Shown piece after piece: positions 53,230-62,657 of a stretch of 64,000 bases of DNA. Numbering within the stretch: position 1 is the first letter of the stretch; every line of letters starts with the position of its first letter. Origin of the DNA: Cryptosporangium arvum DSM 44712 (GTDB taxonomy: Bacteria > Actinomycetota > Actinomycetes > Mycobacteriales > Cryptosporangiaceae). The stretch is taken from positions 5,239,251-5,303,250 of the forward strand of contig NZ_KK073874.1 of NCBI RefSeq assembly GCF_000585375.1. The letters run 5' to 3'. The position numbers and the translations under genes were made by a program. Below the pieces are notes generated by a model. That model searched no databases, was not told the origin of the DNA, and was given only the letters and a program-made list of their open reading frames with translations.

Positions 53230-53784
53230 ATGTCTTCACGCACCCGTCGTGCGTCCGTCCTGCCCGCGCTCGGTCTGACGCTGGCCCTGCTGGCCGCCGG
53301 CTGCGGCAGCGATTCCCCCGCGACCACGGCCGCGGCCGAGAAGCCCGCGGCCCCGGCGTCCTCGTCGGCGGCCGCGACCGCGATCTCGATCACCGACCCG
53401 TGGATCAAGGCCGCCGACAAGGGCATGACCGCCGCGTTCGGCACGCTCGTCAACAACACCGACAAGCCGCTCACGATCGTCGGCGCGTCCTCGGACGTCT
53501 CGGCGATGGAGCTGCACGAGATGACGATGAAAGACGGCAAGATGATCATGCGGCCCAAGGAGGGCGGCTTCGTGCTGCCGGCCAAGGGCAGGCACGAGCT
53601 CTCGCCGGGCGGCGACCACCTGATGTTCATGGCGCTCACCGCACCGGTGAAGGCCGGTGACGAGGTCGCGTTCACGCTGAAGCTCGCCGACGGCGGCACG
53701 GTGCCGTTCACCGCGGTCGCGAAGCCGTACTCGGGTGCCGAGGAGAGCTACGCCCCCGACGGCGGCATGGACATGCACGAATGA
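53230..53784 (+). CDS. PCuAC-type copper chaperone (lipoprotein)
   Basis: 184 residues. Signal with lipobox LLAAGC, an Ala/Ser linker, then a PCuAC domain. Copper ligands are in MELHEMTM and MIM, and in GDHLMFM, the H(M)x10Mx21HxM pattern. Ends in GGMDMHE. It delivers Cu(I) outside the membrane, classically to cytochrome oxidase CuA or to copper enzymes such as the DyP and oxidase partners. Overlaps the DyP peroxidase start. Confidence 0.93.
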   Translation: MSSRTRRASVLPALGLTLALLAAGCGSDSPATTAAAEKPAAPASSSAAATAISITDPWIKAADKGMTAAFGTLVNNTDKPLTIVGASSDVSAMELHEMTMKDGKMIMRPKEGGFVLPAKGRHELSPGGDHLMFMALTAPVKAGDEVAFTLKLADGGTVPFTAVAKPYSGAEESYAPDGGMDMHE

Positions 53785-54965
53785 GTCCTCGCCGCCCCAC
53801 GGTGAGCAGGCGGGGCCTGCTCACCGGCGGTGCGGCAGCGGTCGGCGGCGCCCTGGTGGGCGCCGCCTCCGCCACCGCCGTCACCGCGTCCTCCCCCGAC
53901 GACCGGCCGGCCGCGCGCCCGGAACCGGCCGAGTTCGGCCGCCAGACCGTGCCGTTCCACGGCGAGCGGCAGGCCGGCATCGACACTCCCCCGCAGGCGT
54001 TCGCGTCGTTCCTCGCGTTCACGCTCGCGCCCGGTACCGACCGGGACGCGCTCGGCCGCATGCTGCGGCTGCTGACCGACGACGCGGCCCGCCTCACCCA
54101 GGGCCGGCCCGCGCTCGGCGACACCGAGGCCGACCTGGCGGCGATCCCGGCGCGCCTGTCCGTCACGTTCGGGTTCGGGCCCGGCCTCTACGCGGCCGCC
54201 GGTCTCGCGCCCGCGGTCACCGCGCTGCCCGCGTTCGCGATCGACCGGCTCGACCCGCGCTGGACCGGCGGCGACCTGCTCCTGCAGGTCTGCGCCGACG
54301 ATCCGACGGCGGTCGCCCACGCCCAGCGCATGCTGATCAAGGACGCCCGGCCGTTCGCCGCCGTCCGCTGGGTGCAGCGCGGCTTCCGGCGCGGGCGCGG
54401 CGTGGAGGCCGACGGCGCGACCCACCGCAACCTGATGGGTCAGCTCGACGGCACGGTCAACCCCAAGCCCGACAACCCGGCGGTCTGGAACGGCGACACC
54501 ACCACGCTCGTCGTGCGCCGGATCCGGATGGAGATCGAGACCTGGGACAAGCTGTCACGGACCGACAAGGAGCTGGTCACCGGACGGCGCCTCGACACCG
54601 GCGCGCCGCTGACCGGCCGGAACGAGCACGACGAACCCGATTTCAGCGCGGTCGACGCGTCGGGGCTGCCGGTGATGCCGGACTTCTCGCACGTCACCCG
54701 CGCGCACGTCAGCGATGAACGGATGCGCATCCTGCGACGTCCCTACAGTTACGACGGCGAGCCGGACGCCGCCGGAGTTCCGGACAGCGGGTTGATCTTC
54801 GCGTCGTTCCAAGCCGACGTCGCGACGCAGTTCGTCCCGATCCAGCAGCGCCTCGCCGAACAGGACCTGATGAACCAATGGATCACTCCGATCGGATCGG
54901 CCGTCTTCGCGGTACCGCCCGGCTGCGCGGAGGGCGGGTGGATCGGCGAGGGCCTGCTCGCCTGA
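53781..54965 (+). CDS. Dye-decolorising (DyP-type) peroxidase, Tat-exported
   Basis: 394 residues. Tat signal VSRRGLLTGGAAAVGGALVG, then a ferredoxin-like fold ending with the family motif GQLDGTVNP (GXXDG) carrying the distal Asp. The proximal heme His is in the DFSHVTRAHV block. This is the EfeB/DtpA branch. In related actinobacteria such a peroxidase is made next to a copper chaperone and forms part of an extracytoplasmic copper/peroxidase system with a galactose-oxidase-like protein; no GlxA is seen here. Stop overlaps the CopC region. Confidence 0.93.
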   Translation: MSPRRPTVSRRGLLTGGAAAVGGALVGAASATAVTASSPDDRPAARPEPAEFGRQTVPFHGERQAGIDTPPQAFASFLAFTLAPGTDRDALGRMLRLLTDDAARLTQGRPALGDTEADLAAIPARLSVTFGFGPGLYAAAGLAPAVTALPAFAIDRLDPRWTGGDLLLQVCADDPTAVAHAQRMLIKDARPFAAVRWVQRGFRRGRGVEADGATHRNLMGQLDGTVNPKPDNPAVWNGDTTTLVVRRIRMEIETWDKLSRTDKELVTGRRLDTGAPLTGRNEHDEPDFSAVDASGLPVMPDFSHVTRAHVSDERMRILRRPYSYDGEPDAAGVPDSGLIFASFQADVATQFVPIQQRLAEQDLMNQWITPIGSAVFAVPPGCAEGGWIGEGLLA

Positions 54966-55555
54966 GCCCGCGCCGGGAGACGCTCGCCCGGGCCGCGCTG
55001 GTGCTGGTCGTGGGCCTGGTGGCGCTGCTCGTCGCGCAGCCGGCCCGGGCCCACTCGGATCTGGAGAGCAGTTCCCCGAAGGCCGACAGCACGGTGACGA
55101 GCGCACCGGAGGCCGTCTCGCTGACGTTCGGCGAGGTGATCCGCGGAAACTTCAGCACGGTCGTGGTCACCGGCCCGGACGGCGTCAAGTACGGCGACGG
55201 TCCGGCCCGCGCGGTCGACAAGACGCTGACGCAGCCGGTGAAGCCGCTGGTCGCGGGCGAGTACACGGTGGCGTGGCGGATCGTGTCGGCCGACGGGCAC
55301 CCGCGCCAGGGCGTGTTCCGCTTCACCGCGGACGTGCCCGCGGCCCCGTCGGCGAGCCCGGTGCCCAGCGAGGCGCCGTCCAGCGCGCCGGCGGCCGCCG
55401 CTCCGGCGCCGTCGGCGAGCCCGGCCGCGGCCGGGCGCAGCACCGACGACGGCGGCACGTCCTGGCGGCCGTGGGCGATCTCCGGCGTGGTCGCGGTGAT
55501 CGCGCTGGCCGGCGCGGCCGTCCTGGCCCGGAGCCGCCGCGGCGTGACCCGTTGA
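54938..55555 (+). CDS. CopC-domain copper-binding protein with C-terminal anchor
   Basis: About 205 residues. The start is uncertain: GTG 54938 lies within the DyP gene, while CTG 54962 overlaps its stop. After a hydrophobic signal (ALVLVVGLVALLVAQPARA) the mature protein starts AHSDLESSSP, leaving an N-terminal His as in CopC Cu(II) sites. The CopC beta-barrel follows (LTFGEVIRG, GPDGVKYG, AWRIVSADGHP with HP). A Pro/Ala/Ser linker and a membrane helix (WAISGVVAVIALAGAAVLA) end the protein. Extracytoplasmic copper carrier. Confidence 0.88.
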   Translation: MDRRGPARLSPRRETLARAALVLVVGLVALLVAQPARAHSDLESSSPKADSTVTSAPEAVSLTFGEVIRGNFSTVVVTGPDGVKYGDGPARAVDKTLTQPVKPLVAGEYTVAWRIVSADGHPRQGVFRFTADVPAAPSASPVPSEAPSSAPAAAAPAPSASPAAAGRSTDDGGTSWRPWAISGVVAVIALAGAAVLARSRRGVTR

Positions 55556-55581
55556 GCGCGCGCGCCGGGCGTTCCGGCGCT

Positions 55582-55620
55582 CGGCGGCGCCCCGGATCGT
55601 CCCGGTCCGGGGCGCCGCCG
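55582..55620. terminator. Strong hairpin after copC
   Basis: Perfect 15-bp stem, CGGCGGCGCCCCGGA paired with TCCGGGGCGCCGCCG, 9-base loop. Placed between the copC stop (55555) and the phosphatase start (55644), separating two operons. Confidence 0.8.
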
Positions 55621-55643
55621 CGATCGGGCGTTAGGCTCGTGCG

Positions 55644-56954
55644 GTGGCCGAGGATCTGCTGGCCCGCCTGCGGCGGGCGGAGGACGAACTCCGGTCCCAG
55701 GTCGACGCGCAGGCTCGGCTGGCGTTCCTGGCCGCGATCTCGCTCGAGCTGGACTCCAGCCACGAGGTCGACGAGACGTTCCTGCGGGTCTCCCGCATGA
55801 TGGTGCCGGCGGTGGCCGACGCCTGCCTGGTCTATCTGCGCGACGACGCCGGCCCCCGGCTGGTGGCCGCCGCGCACCTCGACGTCGCTCAGGAGCGGGC
55901 GCTGCGGGCGCACGTCCCGAGCTGCCCGACGCTGGCCGAGCGGGTCGAGGTCGTCCTGCGCTCGGGTGAGCCGATCGAGTCGGGCGTGGAGTGCACGTGC
56001 GCCGACGGGCTGCCCGCGCGCTACGCGGACGGCGTGCTCGTGCCGCTGCGGGCGCGGGGCCGGGTCTTCGGCGGGCTGTGGCTGGCCCGCGACCGGCTCG
56101 GCGCCGACAGCCGCATGCTCGACGTCGCCTTCGTGGACGACCTGGGGCGGCGGGTCGCGATCGCGGTCGACAACGCGCTGCTGCACCGGCAGCGCCGCGA
56201 CAACGTCATCGCGCTGCAGCGGCGGCTGCTGCCACCGACGCTCCCCAGCACCCCGGAGTTCGAGTTCGCGGCCGCGTACGAGGTCGCCGACGTCTCGCTC
56301 GACGTCGGCGGGGACTTCTACGACGTCGTGCGGCAGCCGGGCGGGTCGTTCGCGCTGATCGTCGGCGATGTGTGCGGGCGGGGGGCGAGCGCGGCCGGGC
56401 TGAACGGCCTCTCCCGGCACACGCTGCGGCTGCTGCTGGAGGAGGGCTGGTCGCCGGCCGACGCGCTGGCCCGCCTCAACCGCTCGATCCGCGACGAGGG
56501 CAACCTGGCCCAGTTCTGCACGGTGCTGGTGATCTCGCTGACACCGGAGACCGACGGTGCCACCGCCACCGTGACCAGCGCCGGGCATCCGCTCCCCTAC
56601 CGGATCAGCGAAGGCGGCACCGTGACCCAGTGCGGGGCCAACGGTCAGCTCCTCGGCGTGTTCCCGCAGCTCAAGGTCGTGGACGTGCCGATCCGGCTGG
56701 GCTTCGGCGACACGCTGTTCCTCTACACCGACGGGGTGACCGAGGCCAGGAGCCCGGCCGGGCTGTTCGAGGACCGGCTGGTCGCCGAACTGGCCGCTAC
56801 CGGGGGTTCGAGCGCGGCGGAGACCGTGGAGCGGGTGCGTACCGCGGTCACCGCGTACCGGCGCTCGGCCGCGGACGACGTCGCCATCCTCGCCGCCCGG
56901 TTGCGGCCCCCGGGGACCGGGAGCATGCTGACGCGAAGTGAGGGGGTCTCGTGA
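55644..56954 (+). CDS. GAF-domain PP2C (SpoIIE/RsbU-type) serine phosphatase
   Basis: 436 residues from GTG 55644. An N-terminal GAF-like sensor to ~185, then a SpoIIE phosphatase domain: RRLLPPTLP, DVGGDFYDVV (metal Asp), VGDVCGRGASAA, SAGHPLPYRI, FLYTDGVTEAR. Such phosphatases dephosphorylate anti-anti-sigma proteins in stress partner-switch cascades. The stop overlaps the response regulator start, and a phytochrome kinase follows. No kinase or anti-sigma gene is in the window. Confidence 0.92.
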   Translation: MAEDLLARLRRAEDELRSQVDAQARLAFLAAISLELDSSHEVDETFLRVSRMMVPAVADACLVYLRDDAGPRLVAAAHLDVAQERALRAHVPSCPTLAERVEVVLRSGEPIESGVECTCADGLPARYADGVLVPLRARGRVFGGLWLARDRLGADSRMLDVAFVDDLGRRVAIAVDNALLHRQRRDNVIALQRRLLPPTLPSTPEFEFAAAYEVADVSLDVGGDFYDVVRQPGGSFALIVGDVCGRGASAAGLNGLSRHTLRLLLEEGWSPADALARLNRSIRDEGNLAQFCTVLVISLTPETDGATATVTSAGHPLPYRISEGGTVTQCGANGQLLGVFPQLKVVDVPIRLGFGDTLFLYTDGVTEARSPAGLFEDRLVAELAATGGSSAAETVERVRTAVTAYRRSAADDVAILAARLRPPGTGSMLTRSEGVS

Positions 56955-57352
56955 CCAATGACGTCGTCCTGCTCGTCGAAGACTCCGACGAGGACGTCGA
57001 AGCGGTCCGCCGGGCGCTGCGGGTCACGCACCCGGCCGTGCAGCTCGAACACGTCGGCAGCGGCGGCGAGCTGGTGCCGTGGCTGATCGCGTCGCAGCGG
57101 CCGGCGCTGGTGCTGCTCGACCTGAACATGCCCGGCCTCGACGGTCAGGCCGCGCTCCAGGCGGCACGCGAGCGCGTGGAGTTCGCCGAGATCCCGATCG
57201 TCGTGTTCACCTCGTCGACGCGCTCGGGCGACGTCGACCGGGCGTTCGAGGCCGGAGCCAGCGGTTACCTGGTCAAGCCGCTGAGTTTCCAGCTGCTCCA
57301 GCAGAGCCTCGCGCGGACGGTCACGTACTGGCTGACGAAGGCGGAAGCGTGA
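56951..57352 (+). CDS. Single-domain response regulator (Rcp1-like)
   Basis: 133 residues, receiver only. LLVEDSDEDVEAV at the N-terminus, D57 in VLLDLNMPG, and K109 in YLVKPLS. The form is the same as Rcp1/BphR partners of phytochromes, which have no output domain. It overlaps the phosphatase upstream (GTGA) and, tail-to-tail, the phytochrome kinase by 32 bases. Likely phosphorylated by that kinase. Confidence 0.9.
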   Translation: MTNDVVLLVEDSDEDVEAVRRALRVTHPAVQLEHVGSGGELVPWLIASQRPALVLLDLNMPGLDGQAALQAARERVEFAEIPIVVFTSSTRSGDVDRAFEAGASGYLVKPLSFQLLQQSLARTVTYWLTKAEA

Positions 57353-59549
57353 ACCAGAACGTGCTGCCGCGGCCGGGCTCGGAGTCGACCCGGAGCTGAC
57401 CGCCGTGCCGCTCGACGATGCGACGCGCGACCGCGAGGCCGACGCCGGCGCCCTCGTACCGGCTCCCGCGGGCGTGCAGCCGCCGGAAGATCTTGAAGAT
57501 CTCGCCGTGGAAGACCGGGTCGATGCCGATCCCGTTGTCGCGCACGTAGAACGCGCCGTCGCGGGCACCGATCTCGATCCGGTCGCCGCCGTACTTGATC
57601 GCGTTGGACAGCAGGTTGACCAGGACGTCGAGGATGAGGACGGGGTCGCCGCCGGCCGGCGGTAGCGGACCGGCGCGGACGATCTCGACGGGCGCGGCGG
57701 CCAGGCGGGGGGCGAGCGTCTCGAGCGCGTCGTCGACCACCCCGTCCATGTCGACGGGCTGGGCGGTCACCGCGGACGCGCCGAGCTGAGCGAAATCGAG
57801 CAGGCCGTTGAGCAGGTCGTTCATCCGCCCGGCGAGACGCTGGATGGTGGTGAGGCGTCGGCGGGACTCGTCATCGAGGCCCTCGTCGGCGTCCTCGAGC
57901 ACGAACGTCGCGTAGTTGGCGATGCCACGCAGGGGTTCTTTGAGGTCGTGGGAGACCGCGTAGCTGAACGCGTCCAGGTCGGCGTTGCGGGCCGAGAGCT
58001 CGGCGTTGAGCTCGGCCAGGTGCGCGGCGTGCCGGAGCTGCACGGCGGCGATCGAGCGCCAGAACTCGGCGGCGATGTCGCGGTCGCCGGTCGTCCAGGC
58101 GACGCTGGTGCCGCGGACGGTCTCCCGCCAGACCGTGGACGACCCGCGCGGGGTCAGGCGCCGGCCGCCGGGCCCGGTCACGACCGGCCGTTCCGGGTCG
58201 ACCGCCCACCGCCGGTCGACCGGCTGCTCCCGCCGGAACCAGGCGAGGTAGTCCCCGCTGTCGGTCAGGGGGACGACCATCGCGCCGGCGACGTCGTCGT
58301 GCCCGGCGCCGGGCACCGCCTCACGCAGGCAGTCGCTGGCCCAGACCCGGCCGGTCCCGCGGCCCGCGGCGGACAGGATCGGGTCGGGATCCGGAGGGAC
58401 CAGGCCCGCGGATTCGGTCGTGTCGCCCACCCGGATCAGGCAGCCGTCGGCGTCGACCAGGTCGGCCATCGACACCGGACCGTGCACGACGGCGCCGGGG
58501 AAGGCCTCGACGTCGGTGTGGACGAGCGTGTTCAGCTCGCCCCGGCGGCCGGCCAGCGCGCTCGCGGCCTCCCGCTCGTCGACGACCGCGAGCTGCAGCG
58601 ACAGCGCCGCGCCGAGGAACTCGCAGGCCGCGCGGACCTCCGGGTCGAGCCAGCGCGGACGGCTGTCGTGGCAGGCCAGCAGGCCCCAGAGGCGTCCGTC
58701 GTCGATGAGCGACACCGACATCGACGCGGCGACCTCGATGTTGCGCAGGTAGTCGAGGTGGTAGCCGGAGACCGTGCGCAGCACCGACCCGGACAGGTCG
58801 AGCGGCCGGTCGGTGCCCGGGAGCAGCGGCGGGTCGAGCGCGACGCTCTCGTCCGCGACGTCGCCGATCAGCCGGATCCAGTTCCGGACGTAGAGGCGCC
58901 GGGCCTGCGGCGGGACGTCGCTGGCCGGGAACCACAGCCCGAGCCAGGAGGCCCAGTCGGGGCGGACGTCCTCGGCGATCACCTGACCCGGGCCCTCACC
59001 GGCGAACCGGTACGCGACCACGCGTTCGTAGCCGGTGAGCGCGCGGATCTCGCGGACCGCCGCCGCGCACAGCTCGGTGGCCGTGCGGGCACCGCGCAGG
59101 CGGGCGAGCGCGTCACGCACCCCGGGGTAGAGCGGGGTCGACGCCGGGGGCGCCGCCGGCTCGAACTCCACGACCGCGAGGCCGTCGGCGCGGTGCACGG
59201 TGGCGTCGAACGGCGCCCCGGTCGTCGTGCGCACCCGCACCACCGCCGAGGAGCCGTCGGCGAGCCGGGCCAGCGCGTCCCGGAGCGGCCCGGCGTCGGC
59301 GAGCAGGTCACCGAGGTGGTCGCCGCGCCGCGCACCGAGGATCCCGGCGGCGTTCCGGCTCGCCAGCTCGATCGTCAGGTCCGGTTCGCGCACGGCCAGC
59401 AGCGCGCCGTAGGGCTGGATGCCGCCGAGCAGGTGGATCGGTTCGGTCAGGCACTGCGCGAGGTCGAACGGGGTGCCTGCCGCGTACTCCGCGGCGAGTT
59501 CCCGGGCCGACAGACCGGTCACTGCCTCATCGCCCGCCACCAGCGGCAC
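57321..59549 (-). CDS. Bacteriophytochrome histidine kinase
   Basis: 742 residues: PAS-GAF-PHY photosensor and HisKA/HATPase. The biliverdin-anchoring C33 is in AQCLTEPIHLLGGIQPYG, as in BphPs. GAF motifs are FPASDVPPQARRLY (208-220), SGYHLDYLRNIEV with H264, and LACHDSRP with H294. The kinase has H534 in SYAVSHDLKEPL, then N/G boxes (LLSNAIKYGG, VRDNGIGIDP, GAGVGLAVARR). It binds biliverdin as a red/far-red sensor. The heme oxygenase needed for biliverdin is not in the window. Confidence 0.95.
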   Translation of the reverse strand: MPLVAGDEAVTGLSARELAAEYAAGTPFDLAQCLTEPIHLLGGIQPYGALLAVREPDLTIELASRNAAGILGARRGDHLGDLLADAGPLRDALARLADGSSAVVRVRTTTGAPFDATVHRADGLAVVEFEPAAPPASTPLYPGVRDALARLRGARTATELCAAAVREIRALTGYERVVAYRFAGEGPGQVIAEDVRPDWASWLGLWFPASDVPPQARRLYVRNWIRLIGDVADESVALDPPLLPGTDRPLDLSGSVLRTVSGYHLDYLRNIEVAASMSVSLIDDGRLWGLLACHDSRPRWLDPEVRAACEFLGAALSLQLAVVDEREAASALAGRRGELNTLVHTDVEAFPGAVVHGPVSMADLVDADGCLIRVGDTTESAGLVPPDPDPILSAAGRGTGRVWASDCLREAVPGAGHDDVAGAMVVPLTDSGDYLAWFRREQPVDRRWAVDPERPVVTGPGGRRLTPRGSSTVWRETVRGTSVAWTTGDRDIAAEFWRSIAAVQLRHAAHLAELNAELSARNADLDAFSYAVSHDLKEPLRGIANYATFVLEDADEGLDDESRRRLTTIQRLAGRMNDLLNGLLDFAQLGASAVTAQPVDMDGVVDDALETLAPRLAAAPVEIVRAGPLPPAGGDPVLILDVLVNLLSNAIKYGGDRIEIGARDGAFYVRDNGIGIDPVFHGEIFKIFRRLHARGSRYEGAGVGLAVARRIVERHGGQLRVDSEPGRGSTFWFTLPPSSAST

Positions 59550-59558
59550 CTTACGCGG

Positions 59559-60674
59559 TCAGGTCACCGTGACGCGATCGGTGGTCCAGGCGCGGGCCTG
59601 TTCGCTGAGCGTCACGCCCAGGCCGGGGCGCGTCGGGACGACGATCCGGCCGCCTCCGATCTCCAGGCGCTCCTCGAACAGCGGGTGGAGCCAGTCGAAG
59701 TGCTCGAGCCACGGTTCGGTCGGGTACGCGGCCGCCAGGTGGACGTGGATCTCCATCGCGAAGTGCGGCGCCAGCGTCAGGTGCGCGTGCTCGGCCAGCG
59801 CGGCCAGGCGCAGGAACTGCGTGATCCCCCCGATCCGCGGCGCGTCGGGCTGGAGGACGTCCACCGCGTCGAGCAGGGCCACGTGTTCCCCGACGCTCGT
59901 CAGCATCTCCCCGGACGCGATCGGCGTGTCCAGCGCCCGGGCCAGCTCGCCGTGCCCGGCGGCGTCGTAGGCGTCGAGCGGTTCCTCGATCCAGACCAGC
60001 CCGAGCTCCTCGAGCGCACGCCCCATCCGCAGCGCGGTCGCCCGGTCCCACTGCTGGTTCGCGTCGACCATCAGCGGCACGTCGTCGCCCAGGTGCGACC
60101 GGACGGCCCGGACCCGGGCGAGGTCCGTCGCCGCGGACGGGTGCCCGACCTTGATCTTGATCCCGCCGATCCCGGCGGCCAGCGCGGCCGACGCGTTGTC
60201 GAGCACCTCGGCCACCGGCGCGTGCAGGAACCCGCCGGACGTGTCGTAGCACCGCACCGAGTCGCGGTGCGCGCCGAGCAGCTTGGCCAGCGGCAACCCG
60301 GCCCGCTTCGCCTTCAGGTCCCAGAGTGCGACGTCGATCGCCGCGATCGCCTGGGTCGACGCACCGCTGCGCCCCACCGACGCGCCGGCCCAGACGAGCT
60401 TCGTCCACAGCCGGGCGATGTCGCTGGGGTCCTCGCCGATCAGCTCGGGCGCGACCTCGCGGGCGTGCGCGAACTGCGCGCGGCCGCCGGCCCGCTTGCT
60501 GTAGCTGAAGCCGATCCCCTCGTGCCCGTCGGCCGTGCGGACCTCGGCGAACAGGAACGCGACCTCGGTCATCGGACGCTGGCGCCCGGTCAGCACCTTG
60601 GCGTCGCTGATCGCGGTGGCCAGCGGCAGCGTCACCGCGGAGAGCGTGACCCCGGCGATCCGGTCGGCCATCAC
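59559..60674 (-). CDS. Acid-sugar dehydratase of the mandelate racemase/enolase superfamily
   Basis: 371 residues. Catalytic KxK at K173/K175 in GGIKIKVG; metal ligands D204 (VDANQQW), E230 (WIEEPL) and E256; general-base H304 in APHFAME. Family members dehydrate galactarate, talarate, glucarate or related acids. The GTG start (or ATG 60671) overlaps the stop of the upstream lyase-type gene, tying it to a 5-keto-4-deoxyglucarate pathway. The exact sugar acid is not determinable here. Confidence 0.92.
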   Translation of the reverse strand: MMADRIAGVTLSAVTLPLATAISDAKVLTGRQRPMTEVAFLFAEVRTADGHEGIGFSYSKRAGGRAQFAHAREVAPELIGEDPSDIARLWTKLVWAGASVGRSGASTQAIAAIDVALWDLKAKRAGLPLAKLLGAHRDSVRCYDTSGGFLHAPVAEVLDNASAALAAGIGGIKIKVGHPSAATDLARVRAVRSHLGDDVPLMVDANQQWDRATALRMGRALEELGLVWIEEPLDAYDAAGHGELARALDTPIASGEMLTSVGEHVALLDAVDVLQPDAPRIGGITQFLRLAALAEHAHLTLAPHFAMEIHVHLAAAYPTEPWLEHFDWLHPLFEERLEIGGGRIVVPTRPGLGVTLSEQARAWTTDRVTVT

Positions 60675-61576
60675 ACGACCGTGGCGACGAGGGCGCCGAG
60701 CGCGGCCTGCTCGTCCGGGGTCAGGTCGGTCAGGGGTGGCCGTACCCGCCCGCCGTTGCGCCCGACGACGTTCAGACCGGCCTTGACGATCGAGACCGCG
60801 TAGCCGCGGGCGCGGTCGCGGATGTCGAGGTACGGGATGACGAAGTCGTTGAGCATCGTGTACACCGCGGTCCGGTCCTGGGCCCGCACGGCGGCGAAGA
60901 ACCGCAGCGCGAACCGCGGCGCGAAGTTGTACAGCGCCGAGGAGTACGTGGTGACGCCGAGCTGCAGCAGCGGCAGCGCGAACGTCTCCGCGGTGGGCAG
61001 CCCGCCGACGTAGAGCAGCCGGTCGCCGACCCGTGCGTAGGTGCGGGTGAGGCGTTCGATGTCGCCGACGCCGTCCTTGAGCCCGATCAGGTTCGGGTTC
61101 TTCCCGGCCAGCTCGTCGACGGTCACGTCGTCGAAGACCGCGTTGCTCCGGCTGTAGACGATGACGCCCAGCTCCACCGCCGAGCAGACCGCGGTGACGT
61201 GGGCGGCCAGCCCGGCCTGCGTGCCCTCGGTGAGGTACGGGGGCAGCAGCAGCAGACCGGCCGCGCCCGCGTCGGCGGCCGCCCGGGCCTGGGCCACGGC
61301 CTGCGCGGTGCCACCGGTCGCCGGCGCGACGACCGGCACCTGGGCGCCGACCTCGTCGACGGCCGCCCGGACCACCGCGTCGATCTCGGCCGTGGTGAGC
61401 GAGAAGCCCTCGCCGGTCCCGCCGCCGGCGAACAGGCCCGCGACCCCGAACCCGGCCTGCCAGGCCAGGTGCTCGCGGTAGCGCGGCTCGTCGAACGCGA
61501 GCTGGTCGTCGAAGTGCGTCACCGGGAACGAGAGCAGGCCGCCGCCCAGGCGGGCGGCGAGCTCGGCAGGAGGCAT
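60671..61576 (-). CDS. DapA-family 5-keto-4-deoxyglucarate dehydratase
   Basis: 301 residues. The DHDPS/NAL lyase fold has Tyr Y141 in [10 protein letters not shown] and Schiff-base K167 in IGLKDGVGD, with [11 protein letters not shown]. This is the pattern of 5-dehydro-4-deoxyglucarate dehydratase, which forms 2,5-dioxovalerate. ATG 61576 is chosen behind AGGAGG. It works with the enolase-superfamily dehydratase downstream. A LysR site lies 63 bases upstream. Confidence 0.92.
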   Translation of the reverse strand: MPPAELAARLGGGLLSFPVTHFDDQLAFDEPRYREHLAWQAGFGVAGLFAGGGTGEGFSLTTAEIDAVVRAAVDEVGAQVPVVAPATGGTAQAVAQARAAADAGAAGLLLLPPYLTEGTQAGLAAHVTAVCSAVELGVIVYSRSNAVFDDVTVDELAGKNPNLIGLKDGVGDIERLTRTYARVGDRLLYVGGLPTAETFALPLLQLGVTTYSSALYNFAPRFALRFFAAVRAQDRTAVYTMLNDFVIPYLDIRDRARGYAVSIVKAGLNVVGRNGGRVRPPLTDLTPDEQAALGALVATVV

Positions 61577-61638
61577 CGTCACCCGATCACGGTAAGAACC
61601 CGCGACGATGCGTGTCCAAGAGTGTTTCCGTATGACGC

Positions 61639-61655
61639 GATGCCCGTCAGGCATC
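61639..61655. promoter_or_regulatory. LysR-type box ahead of the lyase/dehydratase pair
   Basis: GATGCC-CGTCA-GGCATC, containing the T-N11-A element TGCCCGTCAGGCA. It is the same half-site as the box at 62546 and lies 63 bases upstream of ATG 61576, overlapping the 3' end of lysR. Confidence 0.75.
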
Positions 61656-62531
61656 ACCGCGCAGGACGGCGAGGGCACGGCCGAGCGCCGGGTTACCGGA
61701 CGCGCGCGGCCACAGCAGGTGCAGCTCGACCGGGCGCGCGACCGGCGTGGTCAGCGGCACGAACCGCACGCCCGGGATCCCCAGCAGGGTGGCCGACTCC
61801 GGCACGAACGCGACGCCCCGCCCGGCCGCGACCAGCCACAGCATCGTCATGATCTGGCTGACGCTGTGCACGACCCGCTCGTGCGCCAGCGGCACCATGC
61901 TGACGACCAGGTCGTAGAAGTACCGGGCCTTCTGCGGGGAGTGGAAGATGAGCGGCTCGGAACCCAGATCGGCCGGGGTCACGGCGCGGCCGAGCGTGGC
62001 CAGGCGGTGCCCGGCCGGAACCGCGAGCACCAGCGCCTCGCGGTGCACCTCCCGGGAGTCGAACAGCGCGGTGTCGAACGGGGGCCGCGCCAGCCCCAGG
62101 TCGAGGTCCCCGGCGGCGAGCGCGGCGAGCTGCTCGCGCGTCACCAGCTCGAACAGGTCGATCCGCACCTCGGGCAGCCGCCGCTCCAGGTCGTTGAGCA
62201 GCCGGCCGAGGATCCCGAACGTGGACGCCGCGGTGAACCCGAGCCGCACCACGCCCCGGCTCCCCGACGACACCCGCTGCGCCAGGTCGGGCGCGGACTC
62301 GACGAGAGCGAGGATGCGCCGGGCCTCGGCCAGGAACGCCGCGCCGGCCGGGGTGAGCAGCACCCGGCGGTTGTCCCGGTCGAGCAGCCGGGCCCCGACC
62401 GCAGCCTCCAGCTTCTGGATCTGCCGGCTCAGCGGCGGCTGGGTCATCCGGAGCCGGGCCGCGGCCCGTCCGAAGTGGAGTTCCTCGGCCACGGCGACGA
62501 AGCCGCGCAGCTGCTCGAGCGTGTACGTCAT
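61647..62531 (-). CDS. LysR-family transcriptional regulator
   Basis: 294 residues. N-terminal winged helix ([37 protein letters not shown]) and periplasmic-binding-like effector domain ([25 protein letters not shown]). It lies between a transporter substrate-binding gene and the dehydratase pair, with matching T-N11-A boxes on each side, so it probably controls both in response to the acid sugar. Confidence 0.93.
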   Translation of the reverse strand: MTYTLEQLRGFVAVAEELHFGRAAARLRMTQPPLSRQIQKLEAAVGARLLDRDNRRVLLTPAGAAFLAEARRILALVESAPDLAQRVSSGSRGVVRLGFTAASTFGILGRLLNDLERRLPEVRIDLFELVTREQLAALAAGDLDLGLARPPFDTALFDSREVHREALVLAVPAGHRLATLGRAVTPADLGSEPLIFHSPQKARYFYDLVVSMVPLAHERVVHSVSQIMTMLWLVAAGRGVAFVPESATLLGIPGVRFVPLTTPVARPVELHLLWPRASGNPALGRALAVLRGDA

Positions 62532-62545
62532 GGCGCACGTCTACC

Positions 62546-62573
62546 ATGCCGCCACGGCATCACTTGATGCCGT
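62546..62573. promoter_or_regulatory. LysR boxes before the TctC gene
   Basis: ATGCC-GCCAC-GGCAT (62546-62560), T-N11-A type, runs into a second overlapping inverted repeat ACGGCATCA-CT-TGATGCCGT (62554-62573). Same half-sites as 61639-61655. Position is upstream of both the lysR ATG (62531) and the tctC ATG (62658). Confidence 0.78.
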
Positions 62574-62657
62574 AAGAGATTTAGACACGCATCAATGGGG
62601 CCCCTAGGCTCCCGACCAACCCCGAACGGGAACTCCCCACCGTTGAGGAGCAGACCC

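Noticed and set aside
57948-60803. Long open frame on the plus strand (951 codons) opposite the phytochrome and dehydratase genes
   Set aside because: It is an antisense GC-frame shadow: Arg/Pro/Gly/Val-rich, no motif, fully covered by two genes with clear catalytic residues.
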